Below the pieces are notes generated by a model. The model was not told the DNA's origin. It was given only the letters and a program-made list of their open reading frames with translations, and did no database searches. The position numbers were made by a program, and so were the translations under genes. Of a stretch of DNA of 50,550 bases, positions 21,093 to 32,010 are shown piece by piece. Source of the DNA: Gyrodactylus bullatarudis (Eukaryota > Platyhelminthes > Monogenea > Gyrodactylidea > Gyrodactylidae); contig SSNU01000347.1 in NCBI GenBank assembly GCA_012064415.1, positions 1 through 50,550 of the forward strand, written 5' to 3'. Position 1 is the first letter of the stretch; each line of letters begins with the position of its first letter.

Positions 21093-21684
21093 ATAATCAA
21101 AAATCACTTGGTACTCTTCTTCTCATTTCTATCTGATCGATGGATAATATATACATTTGTTAAAGTATCAACTAGCTTTGGTTTGTCATGGTAATGTTTC
21201 GGGGTGTATATTCGACTTCGATGAAAATTTCAGATCTTAATAGGTAGGAAAATTGTAATGCTATTGTAGTTTACTTTAAGCTTCTAAAACAGTGTATTCA
21301 CTTTGTCAAATGAATTGAAAAAATACGAAATTGAAAATTGTAAAAATCTAAAAAAAATACACAGTTATTATAATTACTCTTTCGAGGGCACAATTGAAAA
21401 AAAACCACAATCAATCTACAGTGTGAAGTATTCATGTTAATTCAATTTTGTTTTTTTTCCAGCCTTAATTACATACTAAATAGACAATTGAGTTTTACAA
21501 ATACAAAATGAAAAAATACAAAATTGACTTCTTCATTCTACGAACTAGACCTGAAAAGGTATAGATTTCTATTTGATATTTTTTAAGTCGTTTCATTCTG
21601 CTATCTTGATTTGCTTTTATATGAAGATTACTTTAAATATTTTGAATCGAGATAAATTTAGAGGGGTAAGTAACAGAAAAAGTT
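21093..21684. other. Spacer between the pseudogene fragment and the intact gene
   Basis: Holds the conserved 5'-flank piece (21,107-21,150) and a TATCAACTAGC terminus-like site (21,171-21,181) without a partner. Otherwise nothing is recognised. Confidence 0.4.
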
Positions 21685-21690
21685 TTTATT
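21685..21690 (-). promoter_or_regulatory. Candidate polyadenylation signal AATAAA
   Basis: Minus-strand AATAAA only about 8 bases past the stop codon of the cysteine-rich gene, implying a very short 3' UTR. Confidence 0.4.
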
Positions 21691-21697
21691 AAATTCA

Positions 21698-22180
21698 CTA
21701 ACATTTTGCCAAACATAGACCAATTTGGAGTTCAAGATCATCATGATCTATTGCTTTAGGTATATTTTCAACTTGGCAATCAGCATAGCAACCTTTTTTA
21801 CATTTTTTAACATCTTCTACTAGCTCATCTCGTGCCTCTGTGAAAGATGGCCGTTCAACAATCATAAGTTCATCCAAGACATCAACCTTTTCAATGTATT
21901 CATTGTGTGCGCGCAATAAGCAATCATAACCACATTCTTTAGAGCATTCTGGTTCAATATTCTCAAAACTTGTAAGGGCTTCGATACGAGTTTTCAAACA
22001 GGTGCTGTAACAACTGACTGGACATGTTCCAAGTAAAGCGATGGCTTGTGCTTTTGCATCTTCGAATGAGTTTTCTTCAAAGTCAGTATTCTTCAAATCC
22101 ATCCAGGCCCTTGTAGAACAGCCCTGAGCTAATAATACGAAGGCAGAAATCAAAAATACCAATTTCATTTTTCTTATCAT
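21698..22180 (-). CDS. Small secreted cysteine-rich protein with CX3CX3C modules
   Basis: An intact 160-residue protein, the only convincing complete host-type gene in the window. Two ATGs lie close together (22,178-22,180 and 22,166-22,168); the paralogue supports the second, MKLVFLISAFVLLAQG, a signal peptide with likely cleavage after Gly or nearby, so the product should be secreted. The mature part has 12 Cys: one at the new N-terminus, then CPVSCYSTC, CSKECGYDC and CKKGCYADC, and a final CLAKC at the C-terminus. Spacing i, i+4, i+8 would put the Cys of each module on one face of a helix, so disulfide-linked helices are plausible. Acidic linkers (EENSFEDAKAQ) separate the modules. I do not recognise the family and assign no function. 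Two broken relatives lie at 8.7 and 20.9 kb. Confidence 0.75.
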   Translation of the reverse strand: MIRKMKLVFLISAFVLLAQGCSTRAWMDLKNTDFEENSFEDAKAQAIALLGTCPVSCYSTCLKTRIEALTSFENIEPECSKECGYDCLLRAHNEYIEKVDVLDELMIVERPSFTEARDELVEDVKKCKKGCYADCQVENIPKAIDHDDLELQIGLCLAKC

Positions 22181-22200
22181 AACTACATGTAATTCTTCAC

Positions 22201-22208
22201 TATTTATA
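22201..22208 (-). promoter_or_regulatory. Candidate TATA box
   Basis: TATAAATA on the minus strand, about 20 bases before the first ATG of the cysteine-rich gene. If used, transcription would begin close to that ATG and favour translation from the second one. A/T-rich background makes chance matches common. Confidence 0.3.
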
Positions 22209-22305
22209 TAAAAAATTTTTCATAAACAGGTAATTAAAATATTCACAAGGTACTATTATTCTTATTTCTTCCTGATCGATGGATCTAATAATGAAAAAAT
22301 TTTTA

Positions 22306-22451
22306 TCATTAATCATTCTTCATGATTACATCATCTTCTTAATTAAAATCTTTTCGTAAAAACTAAAAATTTTCAATTTCATTCTGTAACGACGAAAAAA
22401 TCAAGAATCAATTTTTACCACTCATCTCCAACGACATTTTAAAGCATAAAA
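22306..22451 (-). repeat. Inverted duplication, right arm
   Basis: Partner of 20,787-20,931. It lies upstream of the intact cysteine-rich gene, just beyond the conserved 5' flank. Confidence 0.85.
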
Positions 22452-22542
22452 TGACGATTAGAATGTTGATAAAATGTGAATAGAATGCATAAATATGAAA
22501 CTTGAATGCATAAAGGTATAGAGAAAAATTAACATGTTAACC

Positions 22543-22760
22543 GCTTCTTATATCAGATTGTAGATTCTCAAGCAAAGATTTTAGTATTCATGAATTTCTC
22601 CGAGTCTCGTTCATTAATCTAGTTTATTCGGCTAATATGATTTTGCTCGTTTGAAAACTGTAGCTGTCCTCTTGCATTTCTATGGTTTTTTCATTGAATG
22701 TTATTTTTATTCTGCAGTGGATTTACGTGGAATAGTTCAAACAATTCTCAATATAGAATT
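22543..22760 (+). repeat. Direct repeat flanking a foldback element, left copy
   Basis: Matches 23,529-23,760 in the same orientation with moderate divergence: GCTTCTTATATCAGATT, TTTGCTCGTTT.AAAACT, TTCAAACA, CAATATAGAAT. The foldback element 22,771-23,502 sits between the two copies. Confidence 0.75.
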
Positions 22761-22770
22761 CGACATAAAC

Positions 22771-23502
22771 CTAATTGAAATGAAGAAATGAGTTTACTAT
22801 TTTTACAAAATCTCAATATTTTTCTCCGGATATTCTGAAAAAATGTATGAATTTCACAATGGAATAAGCCCATGAGCTGTTGAAATAAATAAATCTTATC
22901 CAAAATATAAATATTGAATTGCTTGGAATCTCTGAATGAAATTGATGAAGTTTCCAGCTCAGATGTTGAAAGTGGAAAATTGAGACATTTTCAAAATTGC
23001 AAAATTAGCCGAATTTTGGCTACTTATATTTGAATTCATTACTTATAAAATTGTGATGATTTCTTAAATTTTGTTTAGGCGCTGAAATCCCATTTTTCGA
23101 ACCTTGATTTGAAACTTTCAAATCCCCGACAGTTCAACCATTTTAGAGGGAATTTAGCTCCCAAACGATGATGAGGTTATGCATTAGAACAGATTTAGCA
23201 TAATTTATTTCCTTGTCTAATTCTGATCCGGAAAAACTTCTTTTGTAACACCCTCTTACTATGAAATCAATAGAATTTTTCAGTTTAAAATTCTAAAAAA
23301 AAAGATTTTGGCGTCAAATCAAAATTTGAAAAATGACCATATTAGTCTTGAAAATAATCTCTATGGAGTATTTTTTTCTTCTAATGCTTAAAGTAGGCAT
23401 CATGGTAAGGATCCCAAAAAAATTTCTTAACAAGTTCGAATTCTTGATAAAAAAGTTTAGATTTTTTTAAAGATCTAAGATTCCCTACATCTTATCAATT
23501 AG
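22771..23502. mobile_element. Foldback/MITE element, 732 bp
   Basis: Left end CTAATTGAAATGAAG and right end CTTATCAATTAG (inverted CTAATTGATAAG). The subterminal left part (TTTTTACAAAATCTCAATAT) follows the family pattern. The interior has GGCGCTGAAATCCCATTTTTCGAACC and, inverted, GATTTTGGCGTCAAATC. About 23,150-23,345 matches 10,425-10,600 in inverse. No coding capacity. Same length as the 16-kb copy. Confidence 0.65.
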
Positions 23503-23528
23503 TTTTTGAAAAAAATTAAATTCTTACA

Positions 23529-23760
23529 GCTTCTTATATCAGATTTAAGATACGGAAGCCAAGTTCTTAGCGTTTATGAAATTCTCTCAGTCTGTTTATT
23601 AATCTAGATAATTCGGCTTATTTGAATTTGCTCGTTTAAAAACTATAGCTATCCTTTATTGCAGGTGATTTTTGCATTTTTATGGTTTTTCGTAGAATGT
23701 CATTTTTCATTCTGTAAGTGCAGTTGCGTGAAATAATTCAAACAGTTTCCAATATAGAAT
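23529..23760 (+). repeat. Direct repeat flanking a foldback element, right copy
   Basis: See the left copy at 22,543-22,760. This copy has a small extra insertion around 23,660-23,675. Confidence 0.75.
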
Positions 23761-25620
23761 CCCAGATAGATGAAGGTTATGAGAAATTACTAAAATTATC
23801 TAAGCTTTCTGATGCTAATATTTTTACCAGTTTATGTTGTACCGGATTTGTAAAGATTCTTCCCAGTTAACGAAATGGGTTAATTAAGTAGCTTTATCGT
23901 CTTGTTTTCAGAATGCATCGGGTCCTAAATATACTAAAAATATAGGGTATTATTAGTAAATGCCTAAATTAAATAATCATAAAAATACTTTCGAAAAATC
24001 AGTTAACTATTACGATACTACAATTTCAATTACGTATCCCAGTATATCACAGTAGAAAAAAATATTGTTACGAATAAAAAAGATCTTTATCAGAGACATT
24101 GAAAGAGCATTATTACTTTCAAAGTATAGATTCTGCTTGTTAATACATTCAGAGGTGAGGAGATTGTTTCATCTTCTAAATGCATTCCTGTTACTTTTAT
24201 TGGCCTTCTCTTTACTTTTTTTGGCATGAAATGGATAGTGGAAATTAGGCAAATGTATCCTTTGATCATGACGTGGGAGAATTCATATTTCTTTTTTTCT
24301 GTTATCCCTATTAATAAAGATGATACAGTGTAATATCATTGAGTATACAGTATATACAGTTTATACTATTCAAGGTGTTGGGAAAGTTTTAGTGAAAAGA
24401 AGAGATAAATAATGAAAGATTTTTAAGAAAAATTTCTAACCCAAATGGTACAAAAAAATTGAAATGATAACTTCTTATGTTAAATAAACATTAGTTATGA
24501 AAAGAGTTCTTTTATCAGGAAAACCTAAAATAACGCATTTGTTTAAATCAAGGAACTTACAAATTTTAAAATAAATTGAGCCGAGAAATTAAGAGTCAGC
24601 ACCAATTACAGCAAATCAACTCACTTAAAATAAGACATAGTGTATCTTTGCTCTAATTTTTTAGAATCAATTTAAGTTGTTATATTGATAGTGGGATGAA
24701 TAAAATGGAAAATTTTCAGATTCCGTTCGAAAAATTTATAAGAATAGTTTTAAAATCTTTTCTATTAAGCATTTGTTGGTTTTTACGACAGTGTCCTTGA
24801 GAGTTATTCGAAAAAGAGATTAAACGTATTGAATATTTTAAAAATAGGTAAGGATATACATTGTGTATAATTCTGAGATATCTATCAAATGATTCATTAA
24901 ATCTGTATTAAATCATTAAACTCAATTTCTAACCCCTAAAAAAATAAAAATCATCTCAAAATCTTGATGAATGTATAAAGTTGTAATAAAATTTTGATAT
25001 TTCTGACAGATATCCTGTTGAGATCTGGATTATTTTATAGCAAAATAACGGGCATAACACAATGTGCACTCAATGTTAGCTTTATTTAAACTGAGGAATT
25101 TTACATTGAACTGAACAAAAGTGCCATTTAAATTTTTAAAGTTAAATAATAATGATCATTGAATTATATCAAGGTCATCGTATCCTTCTTTTTTACGGAC
25201 ATTGAGGCATATAATTTGGGTTAGGGTGGAAGAAATATTCCATTGTTTCAGAAATGTATGATTAGATATTTTATAGCTATGTTCCCTCTATGCAGAGGCT
25301 TGTACAACTCAAAAAATATACTAACAGAACGAAGGAAGTATAATATTTTTCTCCTAAAGTTTTATTATTAGCCCATCTTGTATTTCTTGATATTTTACGA
25401 CTTTAGAGAACTATGCTTCATAATTCTTTTTATCCAAAAGATGAATTTCTTGCAGGATAATAACATAGTCATCTTATTCTGGTACATATTTTGATAAATG
25501 AAGAAAAGAAATTGATTTCAACGTTTATGACAGATCGATCCGAATTTTTTGATGAAAAAAACTGTTTTTTAAGACAATTAACCTAATAGCAAAGTGTAAT
25601 CACTGGTAATTACTATATCC
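23761..25620. other. A/T-rich stretch, nothing recognised
   Basis: 1.9 kb without a recognisable frame, RNA gene or repeat boundary. Confidence 0.4.
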
Positions 25621-25933
25621 ATGTGAACTCTAACTTGATGGAGATTGTCTTCTCACACCTAAATGTTAGAATTCGGATAAGCAGGTGTCAATTACATAAG
25701 AGAGTCAAATAATATTTAACTCACGTTGGCAGATATAGAGGTTAAATTAGAGAACAGTTGCCCCCTCTTATTTCTCTCTAATGACATAAAATCTCACGGC
25801 AAGGGTTTCGTTTTCATTTCATCGATGTTAAAAAGCCCTTTGTCTCTTTGTCTTTCAGAAAAATTACTGCAAAACAAGAGGAGCAAATGTTTTATATCGC
25901 CGGTTTAGGCGTTGAAGACCCGGCTTTGAATCC

Positions 25934-25976
25934 AGGCTAAGGACGAGTCCTAATAAGGACGAAAAGCGTCTACATC
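25934..25976 (+). ncRNA. Degenerate hammerhead ribozyme
   Basis: Aligned to copy A: stem II GTCCT/AGGAC, GAAA and GTC plus TACATC are kept. The core CUGANGA reads AGGACGA, so the catalytic C and U are lost. Stem III ACGCGT has become AAGCGT and is no longer palindromic, and stem I is weakened. Expected to be inactive. Confidence 0.6.
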
Positions 25977-26045
25977 TGCCACCTTGAGTTGAATATTATT
26001 TGACTCTCTTATGTAATTGACACCTGCTTATCCGAATTCTAACAT

Positions 26046-26222
26046 CCAGTGTGGCGTAGTGGTATCTCTCTCACCTCTCATTCGGACCCCCTTAATTTCG
26101 GTCCTAGGTTCAAACCCTCCCACACCGGGCATATTGAACACTCTTTCCCTGTTCCCTTAGTTGTACAAATTCATTTCTATGAATAAATATAAATATATAT
26201 GTATCAATTTCAAAAAAAAAAA
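26046..26222 (+). repeat. tRNA-derived SINE with poly-A tail
   Basis: The head looks like a tRNA: acceptor CCAGTGT (26,046-26,052) pairs with ACACCGG (one mismatch) near 26,122-26,128. The A box is GGCGTAGTGGTATC (about 26,052-26,066) and the B box GGTTCAAACCC (about 26,108-26,118), which together form an internal pol III promoter. The anticodon arm does not fold cleanly, so it is not a functional tRNA. The A/T-rich body ends in 11 A (26,212-26,222). Related head at 40.83 kb. Confidence 0.7.
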
Positions 26223-26265
26223 GTTACCACCAGTGACCACACTTTGCAAGTAGGTTATTTGTCTA

Positions 26266-26577
26266 AAAATACTGTAATTATACAAAATCTTTTATTTTTT
26301 TTGAAATCATAACATTTATTAAAGAGATTAAATTTAACATATAGAATCAGATATACATAATAAAATAAGTTCATAAAAGTTTTTAATATAATGACAGACC
26401 CAACCAAAAGGAGCTTCAGATCACTGACAAAATTATAGCTCCGGATCAAAATCTAAATTGCCACAAATGAATCACAAAAATTAGACAGTCAGGTCAGTCA
26501 TCAACTCAACCATTGTCCATATAGAATACAAGCTTAAATTTTAAAGAAAAAGGCCTCTGTAAAAAAAGGGGATCTTA
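26266..26577. other. Non-coding, probably partly LINE 3' UTR
   Basis: Lies 3' of the minus-strand LINE that follows. No poly-A (T run on this strand) marks the end of the element clearly; a T-rich run at 26,289-26,301 is a candidate. No gene. Confidence 0.3.
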
Positions 26578-27690
26578 TTAAGCTAGATGATTAGTCGAAT
26601 AAAGAAGAGTTTTCGAATAATCTATTTTGGAGCTGATAAATTTTATAATACATTTAAGATCATTAAGATTTTCACATTCAGATAGTTTAAAAAAGGAATC
26701 ATGGAAACGAAAATGAAAGAGAAGAGGGTGATTGGAGAAAGAGGGCTTACGTAGAGAGTAGTTATTATTATATTTATCAGCATGATTTGAGAACATCTTT
26801 ATAATAAAAGCAGCCCTTCTAATCCATATGGGTTCTAGCCTAGAGATTGCAATTAGGGAGTAGTAAGAATCGAACCAAGGGAAAAGCGCGTGAAGAAAAC
26901 GATATTGTATCTTTTCAATTTTAAGGGAATTGGCATTAGATATTTCCGGTATTAGAGGGGCAGTATAATCTAAATGGGGGAAGACAAAAGTTTTGAAGGC
27001 TAATATTTTTAAGTCTGGGGAGGAGGTGAACCTGTTAATCATATATAACAGAGAGTTTATCAAACCCTTTTTAGAGAGAGGGGAGATAGTTAATGAGGAA
27101 TTAATTTCAAAACCAAGGTCAGTAGTAGATTCCAATATATCGCCTGGAAGATGAAGATTTGAAAGAAATGAGGATGGAAGCACTTTTGGAAAAAGCAGTT
27201 TGCATTTGGATCTATTTATCTCAAGACCCATTTTGGAAAGATTCAGCTTAAGAGAGTTAAAATAGTGATTAATCTTAAGAATGTCAAGAACATTGTTTAC
27301 AGGGTAGACAAATTTAAGGTCGTCTACATATTCGAATAATTTACTTAAGTCAGAAGGCAATTGAATATCTGCGATACAAATATTGAAGAGAAGTGAACCC
27401 AAGGAGGAACCTTGAGGAACACCGGAGGTAATTCTCTTGTAAGAACTGTGAAGGGAATTAAATTTAACTGATTGGCTTCTACCAGTAAGAAATAATATAA
27501 TAGTATTGATAAGAGAGTTATCCAATTCCATAGCTATAAGTTTATTAATAAAATAAGAAAATTTCACGCGATCAAAAGTTTTCGATAGGTCAATAAAGTG
27601 ACTTATTAAATATTTCCCACTATCCTTGAGGGGCTTGGTGAAGGATAAGAACTCCAATAAATTAGAGCATGTGCTCTTTCCACCAATACT
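26578..27690 (-). pseudogene. 5'-truncated LINE: reverse transcriptase and C-terminal part
   Basis: The coding frame is open for about 370 codons to a TAA at 26,578-26,580. It begins inside RT with GGKSTCSNLLEFLS (the GRST block), then HFIDLSKTFDRV, LTGRSQSVKFN, SGVPQGSSLGSLLFNIC, YVDDLKFVYPV (the catalytic box with Val), MGLEINRSKCKLLF, LGFEINSSLTI, and a C-terminal zone with LRKPSF and SRLEPIWIRRAAFIIKMF. The endonuclease and RT N-terminus are missing: a stop lies just 5' of the GRST block, so this is a classic dead-on-arrival 5' truncation. It pairs with the 1-1,862 copy, which holds the opposite half. Being uninterrupted, it is younger than the 14-kb scrap. Confidence 0.9.
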
Positions 27691-30331
27691 TTACTACCAA
27701 TGACTTGAAATTATATGAAACCTGAGAGTATGAGAGTAGCATATAGATGTAGGATTTGGTTGATTTTGTATTAAAAACCAACTTAGTTTCAATCCAAAAT
27801 AGGGCAAAAATGGACTTAAAATATGAAAAAGGAGGCAATCCATTCTGTATGACAAAAATGGCTAAAATTCTAGATATACAAGAAAAATAAAGGGAATTGG
27901 ATTCATCAATATGCTCTCAAAGGGCAAAAATGACATTTCTAATGGGATAAACAATAAAAATGTTTCATAACTATTATCAGGACGATTATTCGCTAATTAA
28001 TTTCATGATCATACTTTTTTTTCATTTTCCAAGGATCCAAACACCAATCCTATCAAATTTATTATTTTCAAGTATAAAATCTTGTCCTTCTATGCAAATT
28101 AATTCTTGGAGTTTATTCAAATTTATGAGGAGAGTAAAAATTGCTTGTAAAAGGAAACATGGGGATTGTGAGAAAGTCTCAGATCTCTCGAGAGTAGAAA
28201 TTGAAATTATTTGTTTTTTTCTATATTCTGGTCCTCATCTGGGAAATACTGAGGAGATATTCTTGTAAGAAAAAATATTTTTCTCATATTTCTTTTAGCA
28301 AGTAGAATAACAAAACTTGAAGGGAAATTCTTTTTATCCTCTGAAGAAAATAGAACCAGAAATTTCTTAAAGGCCAATTAAGATGATTAGAATTTCTTGT
28401 TTATTGTCGTTTGATTCTGGATTTAATTCTCCTCCCTCCCTCGCACACAATAAACATGGGAATTAGGAAGCAATCTCAGACAAGAGATTCTTGTCTTAGT
28501 TCTTTGTTGGATCTCTGAGACATGCCTTTATTTCACAAACTTTTTGGATTTGTAAAAAAACTCAAATGTGGGAATTTATTTTGGATCAGTTAATTTTTAG
28601 ATTTTAGAAAAGTTGATGTTACAAGTAGTTACAATTGAAATTATTTCTCATAGACCTCGACTTTGATAAAAGATAAACTCATCAATAAACTCTAGCTTGG
28701 AAATTTTTAGGCGATCTGAGAATCTCAAATATCTCTAACGTATTGTTTAACACATTTATTTACAAAAACTCCAAGATATTTATTATTCATTATTTTGTAT
28801 TTTATAGTCTTCAACGAGATTCACAACGTATTTTATATTGAATTTTACTTTAAATACAGAACTTATTTTTAACAAAAAAAATACCAAGATGACTTAATCC
28901 TTTCTATGCCGATAGATATATTTGTCCATTTTCAATATTTTCTAAATACTCTATTGGTAGTTTTGTGGATTTCAAACAGTAGAAAAGTTTTTGGCCGAAT
29001 ATTGTCATACCTAAACTTTCGGTTTTATGAAAATTGTTAAAGCACCGAAGACAAGATCTGGTAATATAAGGGTCGAATGCTACTTTAGAGGCACCGAATT
29101 TTCATTTTATTTAATAAATTTAACTAACATTTTTTAAAATCACTACGTTGAATTAAACTTCGGTTGAAATCAGCTTTATAAAAATTTTTCCCTTTATAGT
29201 CGTGTTTAACCAGTTTATTGAATTTTTAAACTAAATCTCCGCAAGTATTCTAATCCTGAAAAACTACTCATGAGAAAGTAAAAACTAAAATTTTTAAAAT
29301 CGTTTTATCGATGAAAATTATTAGGACAAGAATCCTTTGTGACTCCAATTATTTCTACCAAAAATTTTATAAATCTTCAAAAGTAGTTTTCTAAAACCAC
29401 TCCGATTGCCCAGGGAAGGAAGGTTCGTTTTCATGAATCTATTACGAAGTAACTTCTCTATTTTTTATTCTGATATATTTATTGCTGTTTAACTCCTGAG
29501 ACCCAGAAATATTTACTTATATATTTCATTTCTGAATATTATCATGTAAAAATTATAATTTTCTTTTTCCTTGATGAATTTCGTTATAACTTATATCCTG
29601 TTTTAATGAAAGAGAAATAAATCTAGTATTAATTATTTAACAGAAAAGTTAATCTCCGTTTATCCTCAATCAAATAAAGTTTTTATCTAATTTTATAATC
29701 ACGCAGTTTTGAAATTTTGTATTCAAGCATGAAGAGATGACGTATAACATTACTGTGAAATTCTTGTATCATTGTTATTACTCAAGTTAACCTTTCTTTG
29801 GGTTTGCATGTCGTGTTCCCCTGTTGAATGGAGGAATGAACTGCAATTGGTGATAGAAATCTGTATCTCTTTTAGATATTCTTTTTACAACAGATCACAA
29901 ATAATAGAAATACTCTTAATTCTCTTCACGAGATGACTAATACTCTATCTATGGGAATAATTAAAGTTTTCTGGATTTGGAAACAGTAATGTTATCTTTC
30001 ATGTCTTGTTCATTTTTATTTTGTATTTCAAGAAATACATTAATAATTAAAATATTCAACTTCTAATACAAGTTATCAAATTACTGTACTGGTAATATTC
30101 GAATATAAATTTAATGTTCATAGTTCTATAATCCTTTGATCGTGTTCAATTTCCGCTTTCATCAAAATAAATTTGGATAGATTGAGCAATATATTTTAAC
30201 GGAAATTCTACAGATCTTGTGAAATTCAGATTGAGGTTAAAATAAATGAATAAGTTGAAAAAATTTCGTTAAAAATTAATAAGTTAATAATGAATTCAGT
30301 GATGAAATGATCTAAAATTAGTTTTATCAAA
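27691..30331. other. A/T-rich stretch, nothing recognised
   Basis: 2.6 kb. A 102-codon plus frame at 27,960-28,268 (with RRVKIACKRKHGD) matches nothing I know, has no supporting context and starts in low-complexity sequence. No repeat or RNA gene seen. Confidence 0.4.
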
Positions 30332-30616
30332 GGGTTAATCTCAAAAATAACCCCAAAATTTTCGTAAATTCCAAAAGTAGCCCCAAATGATTAATTATTC
30401 ATAGAGATGAAAAACAAATTTTAAATTCGTAAACCTATCTTTATATAATAATTCAGTTGAGAACGATGAACTGAATTACGATGGGGTTAATTTTGGAATT
30501 TTTGAGGCTAAATCTGAGATAAATTTTCTAGAATGGGGCTAGTTTTAGGATTATTCCCACTTTGGGGCTACTTTTGGAATTTATGAAAACTTTGGGGCTA
30601 CTTTTGAGATTAACCC
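30332..30616. mobile_element. 285-bp MITE with long terminal inverted repeats
   Basis: Begins GGGTTAATCTCAAAAATAAC and ends with its inverse (GAGATTAACCC). The arms are about 60 bp. On the right side the unit TTTGGGGCTACTTTTG occurs twice, about 30 bases apart, and weaker versions (GATGGGGTTAATTTTGGAAT, ATGGGGCTAGTTTT) continue inward, so the arm is itself built from short tandem units. No coding capacity. Confidence 0.7.
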
Positions 30617-30658
30617 TCTATTAAAACTTAGGTCTTCGATTGGTTCATAGTCATTGGT

Positions 30659-30794
30659 CATCCATACGTTTTGATGGTGATTGTCTTCACACGCCAGTGG
30701 TACGAAAAGCTTATCAATATATAAATATTGTTTTGTGCTTGTCGTACCACTGGAAAAGGCGTGTGAAGACAATTACCGTTGAAACGTTTAGATG
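30659..30794. mobile_element. 136-bp inverted-repeat element
   Basis: Left arm 30,659-30,704 and right arm 30,743-30,794 are inverted copies: GATTGTCTTCACACGCC and AGTGGTACGAAAAGC on the left, GTCGTACCACT and GGCGTGTGAAGACAATTACC on the right, with ends CATCCATACGTTTT and AACGTTTAGATG. The loop is AT-rich. A single arm recurs at 45,990-46,042. Confidence 0.65.
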
Positions 30795-31702
30795 ACTGAT
30801 GGCTGAGAGTACCAATGTCGACATGAGTTTTAATAAATTTTATTATAAAATAAGTTAATCTGAAAATTAAATTGGAAGTGATTTCGAATTGCTGATTTAA
30901 GATCAGAAAGGATCAAAAAATCAGATGAATCATATTTTGTGAAGAGATTATTAAACGAAGCTAAAAGGATATTGAAATCATAAGATTGGTTTCTCAAATC
31001 ATATTTTTTAAAGAAATAGAAGATAACTTGATAATAAATGCATATTTGAACACTGAAGTGTTTTCAATTTTTATTAGATAAAGATATTCGTATATCAATC
31101 AAATTTACATACTAGAGATGTAACAAATTTTTCAACCTACTTTAAAAACCAACTCAAATGATAATCCTATGAGTTCTTAACATTATTTTGCATAAAATCA
31201 AGTATCAAAATGCGTGTCTGTGATAATATAAAAGTTTAAAAATCAGACTTTTTTAAAAATGCCGCTAGATTTTCAATGAATTTTTACTACGTTTCCACTA
31301 ACATTTCGAGTATCTTTTTTGCTGATAAAGCTTCAAGGGTTTTTTAATGAAAATAGTATTAAAATCATGTTAGGATCATTTCTGTTAAATTTTATTATTC
31401 CAATATGCCTACAAGAGAATTTAGGGAAAATGGTCAATGCACGACTATGCATGAGATTGCAAACGAATTTTCGGTTATTTTAGATCTCACACATTGTTAT
31501 CAAAATTATATGTGGAAATTTCACAGAAAACTTTGACTTAATAAAAGGTCGAAATTCGTTACATCTCTATTACATACAATACATTCAAGTTTTGCTAGTA
31601 TTTTTAAGAAAAGAGGTGCTACATTCTTGATACCAATGTCTGAGTAAAAATCCATTGAAGTCTTTGAATCCTAATAGAGTACTGTTTTTCAAGAAGACTA
31701 GG
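30795..31702. other. A/T-rich stretch, nothing recognised
   Basis: No coding or repeat signal seen. Confidence 0.4.
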
Positions 31703-32010
31703 CTACTTTTAATATGAAGATGGGAATTTATGATTTTTACAAAATTCTTAATTTTTTCATCAAGAAACCGAATTCGATCAAGATTTTTTGGAATCTAGAT
31801 CGAGAGAAAAAAATTTTGGAAAATATCAATTTTTAAGGAAAATACGGCAAATTTTAAATCTTGAAGTAGCGCCAAATTTTTTGTTGATTTCAATGTGAGA
31901 GAGTGATCAAAAGTTGATTTTTAGGATCACAATAAAACAAAAAAACTAATTATCATCATAAAAATTCTTATAAATTCGTCATTTTTCAGGGATCTTGGGG
32001 GTGTAGATCA
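31703..32010 (+). repeat. Foldback-family element, left half
   Basis: Starts CTACTTTTAATATGAAGATG; then TTTTTTCATCAAGAAACCGA and GATCAAGATTTTTTGGAATC are shared with the left arm of 41,574-42,326. The right half and terminus are missing. Confidence 0.6.

Larger units (their letters stand above)
25625..26265 (+). repeat. Hammerhead-bearing repeat, copy B, with inverted arms and a nested SINE
   Basis: 25,634-25,733 is an inverted copy of the arm at about 25,980-26,046 (GAATATTATTTGACTCTCTTA, GGTGTCAATTACAT/ATGTAATTGACACC, GCTTATCCGAATTCTAACAT). Between them lies a mutated hammerhead (25,934-25,976). A SINE (26,046-26,222) then interrupts the repeat, which resumes with GTTACCACCAGTGACC and GCAAGTAGGTTA as in copy A. 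A 60-codon plus frame at 25,726-25,908 is of no evident meaning. Confidence 0.65.

Noticed and set aside
26046..26130. Functional tRNA gene
   Set aside because: A and B boxes are present but the anticodon arm does not fold and a SINE body with poly-A follows.
27960..28268. 102-codon plus-strand frame as a gene
   Set aside because: No recognised domain, no paralogue in the window, and low-complexity start; compatible with chance in 2.6 kb of A/T-rich DNA.
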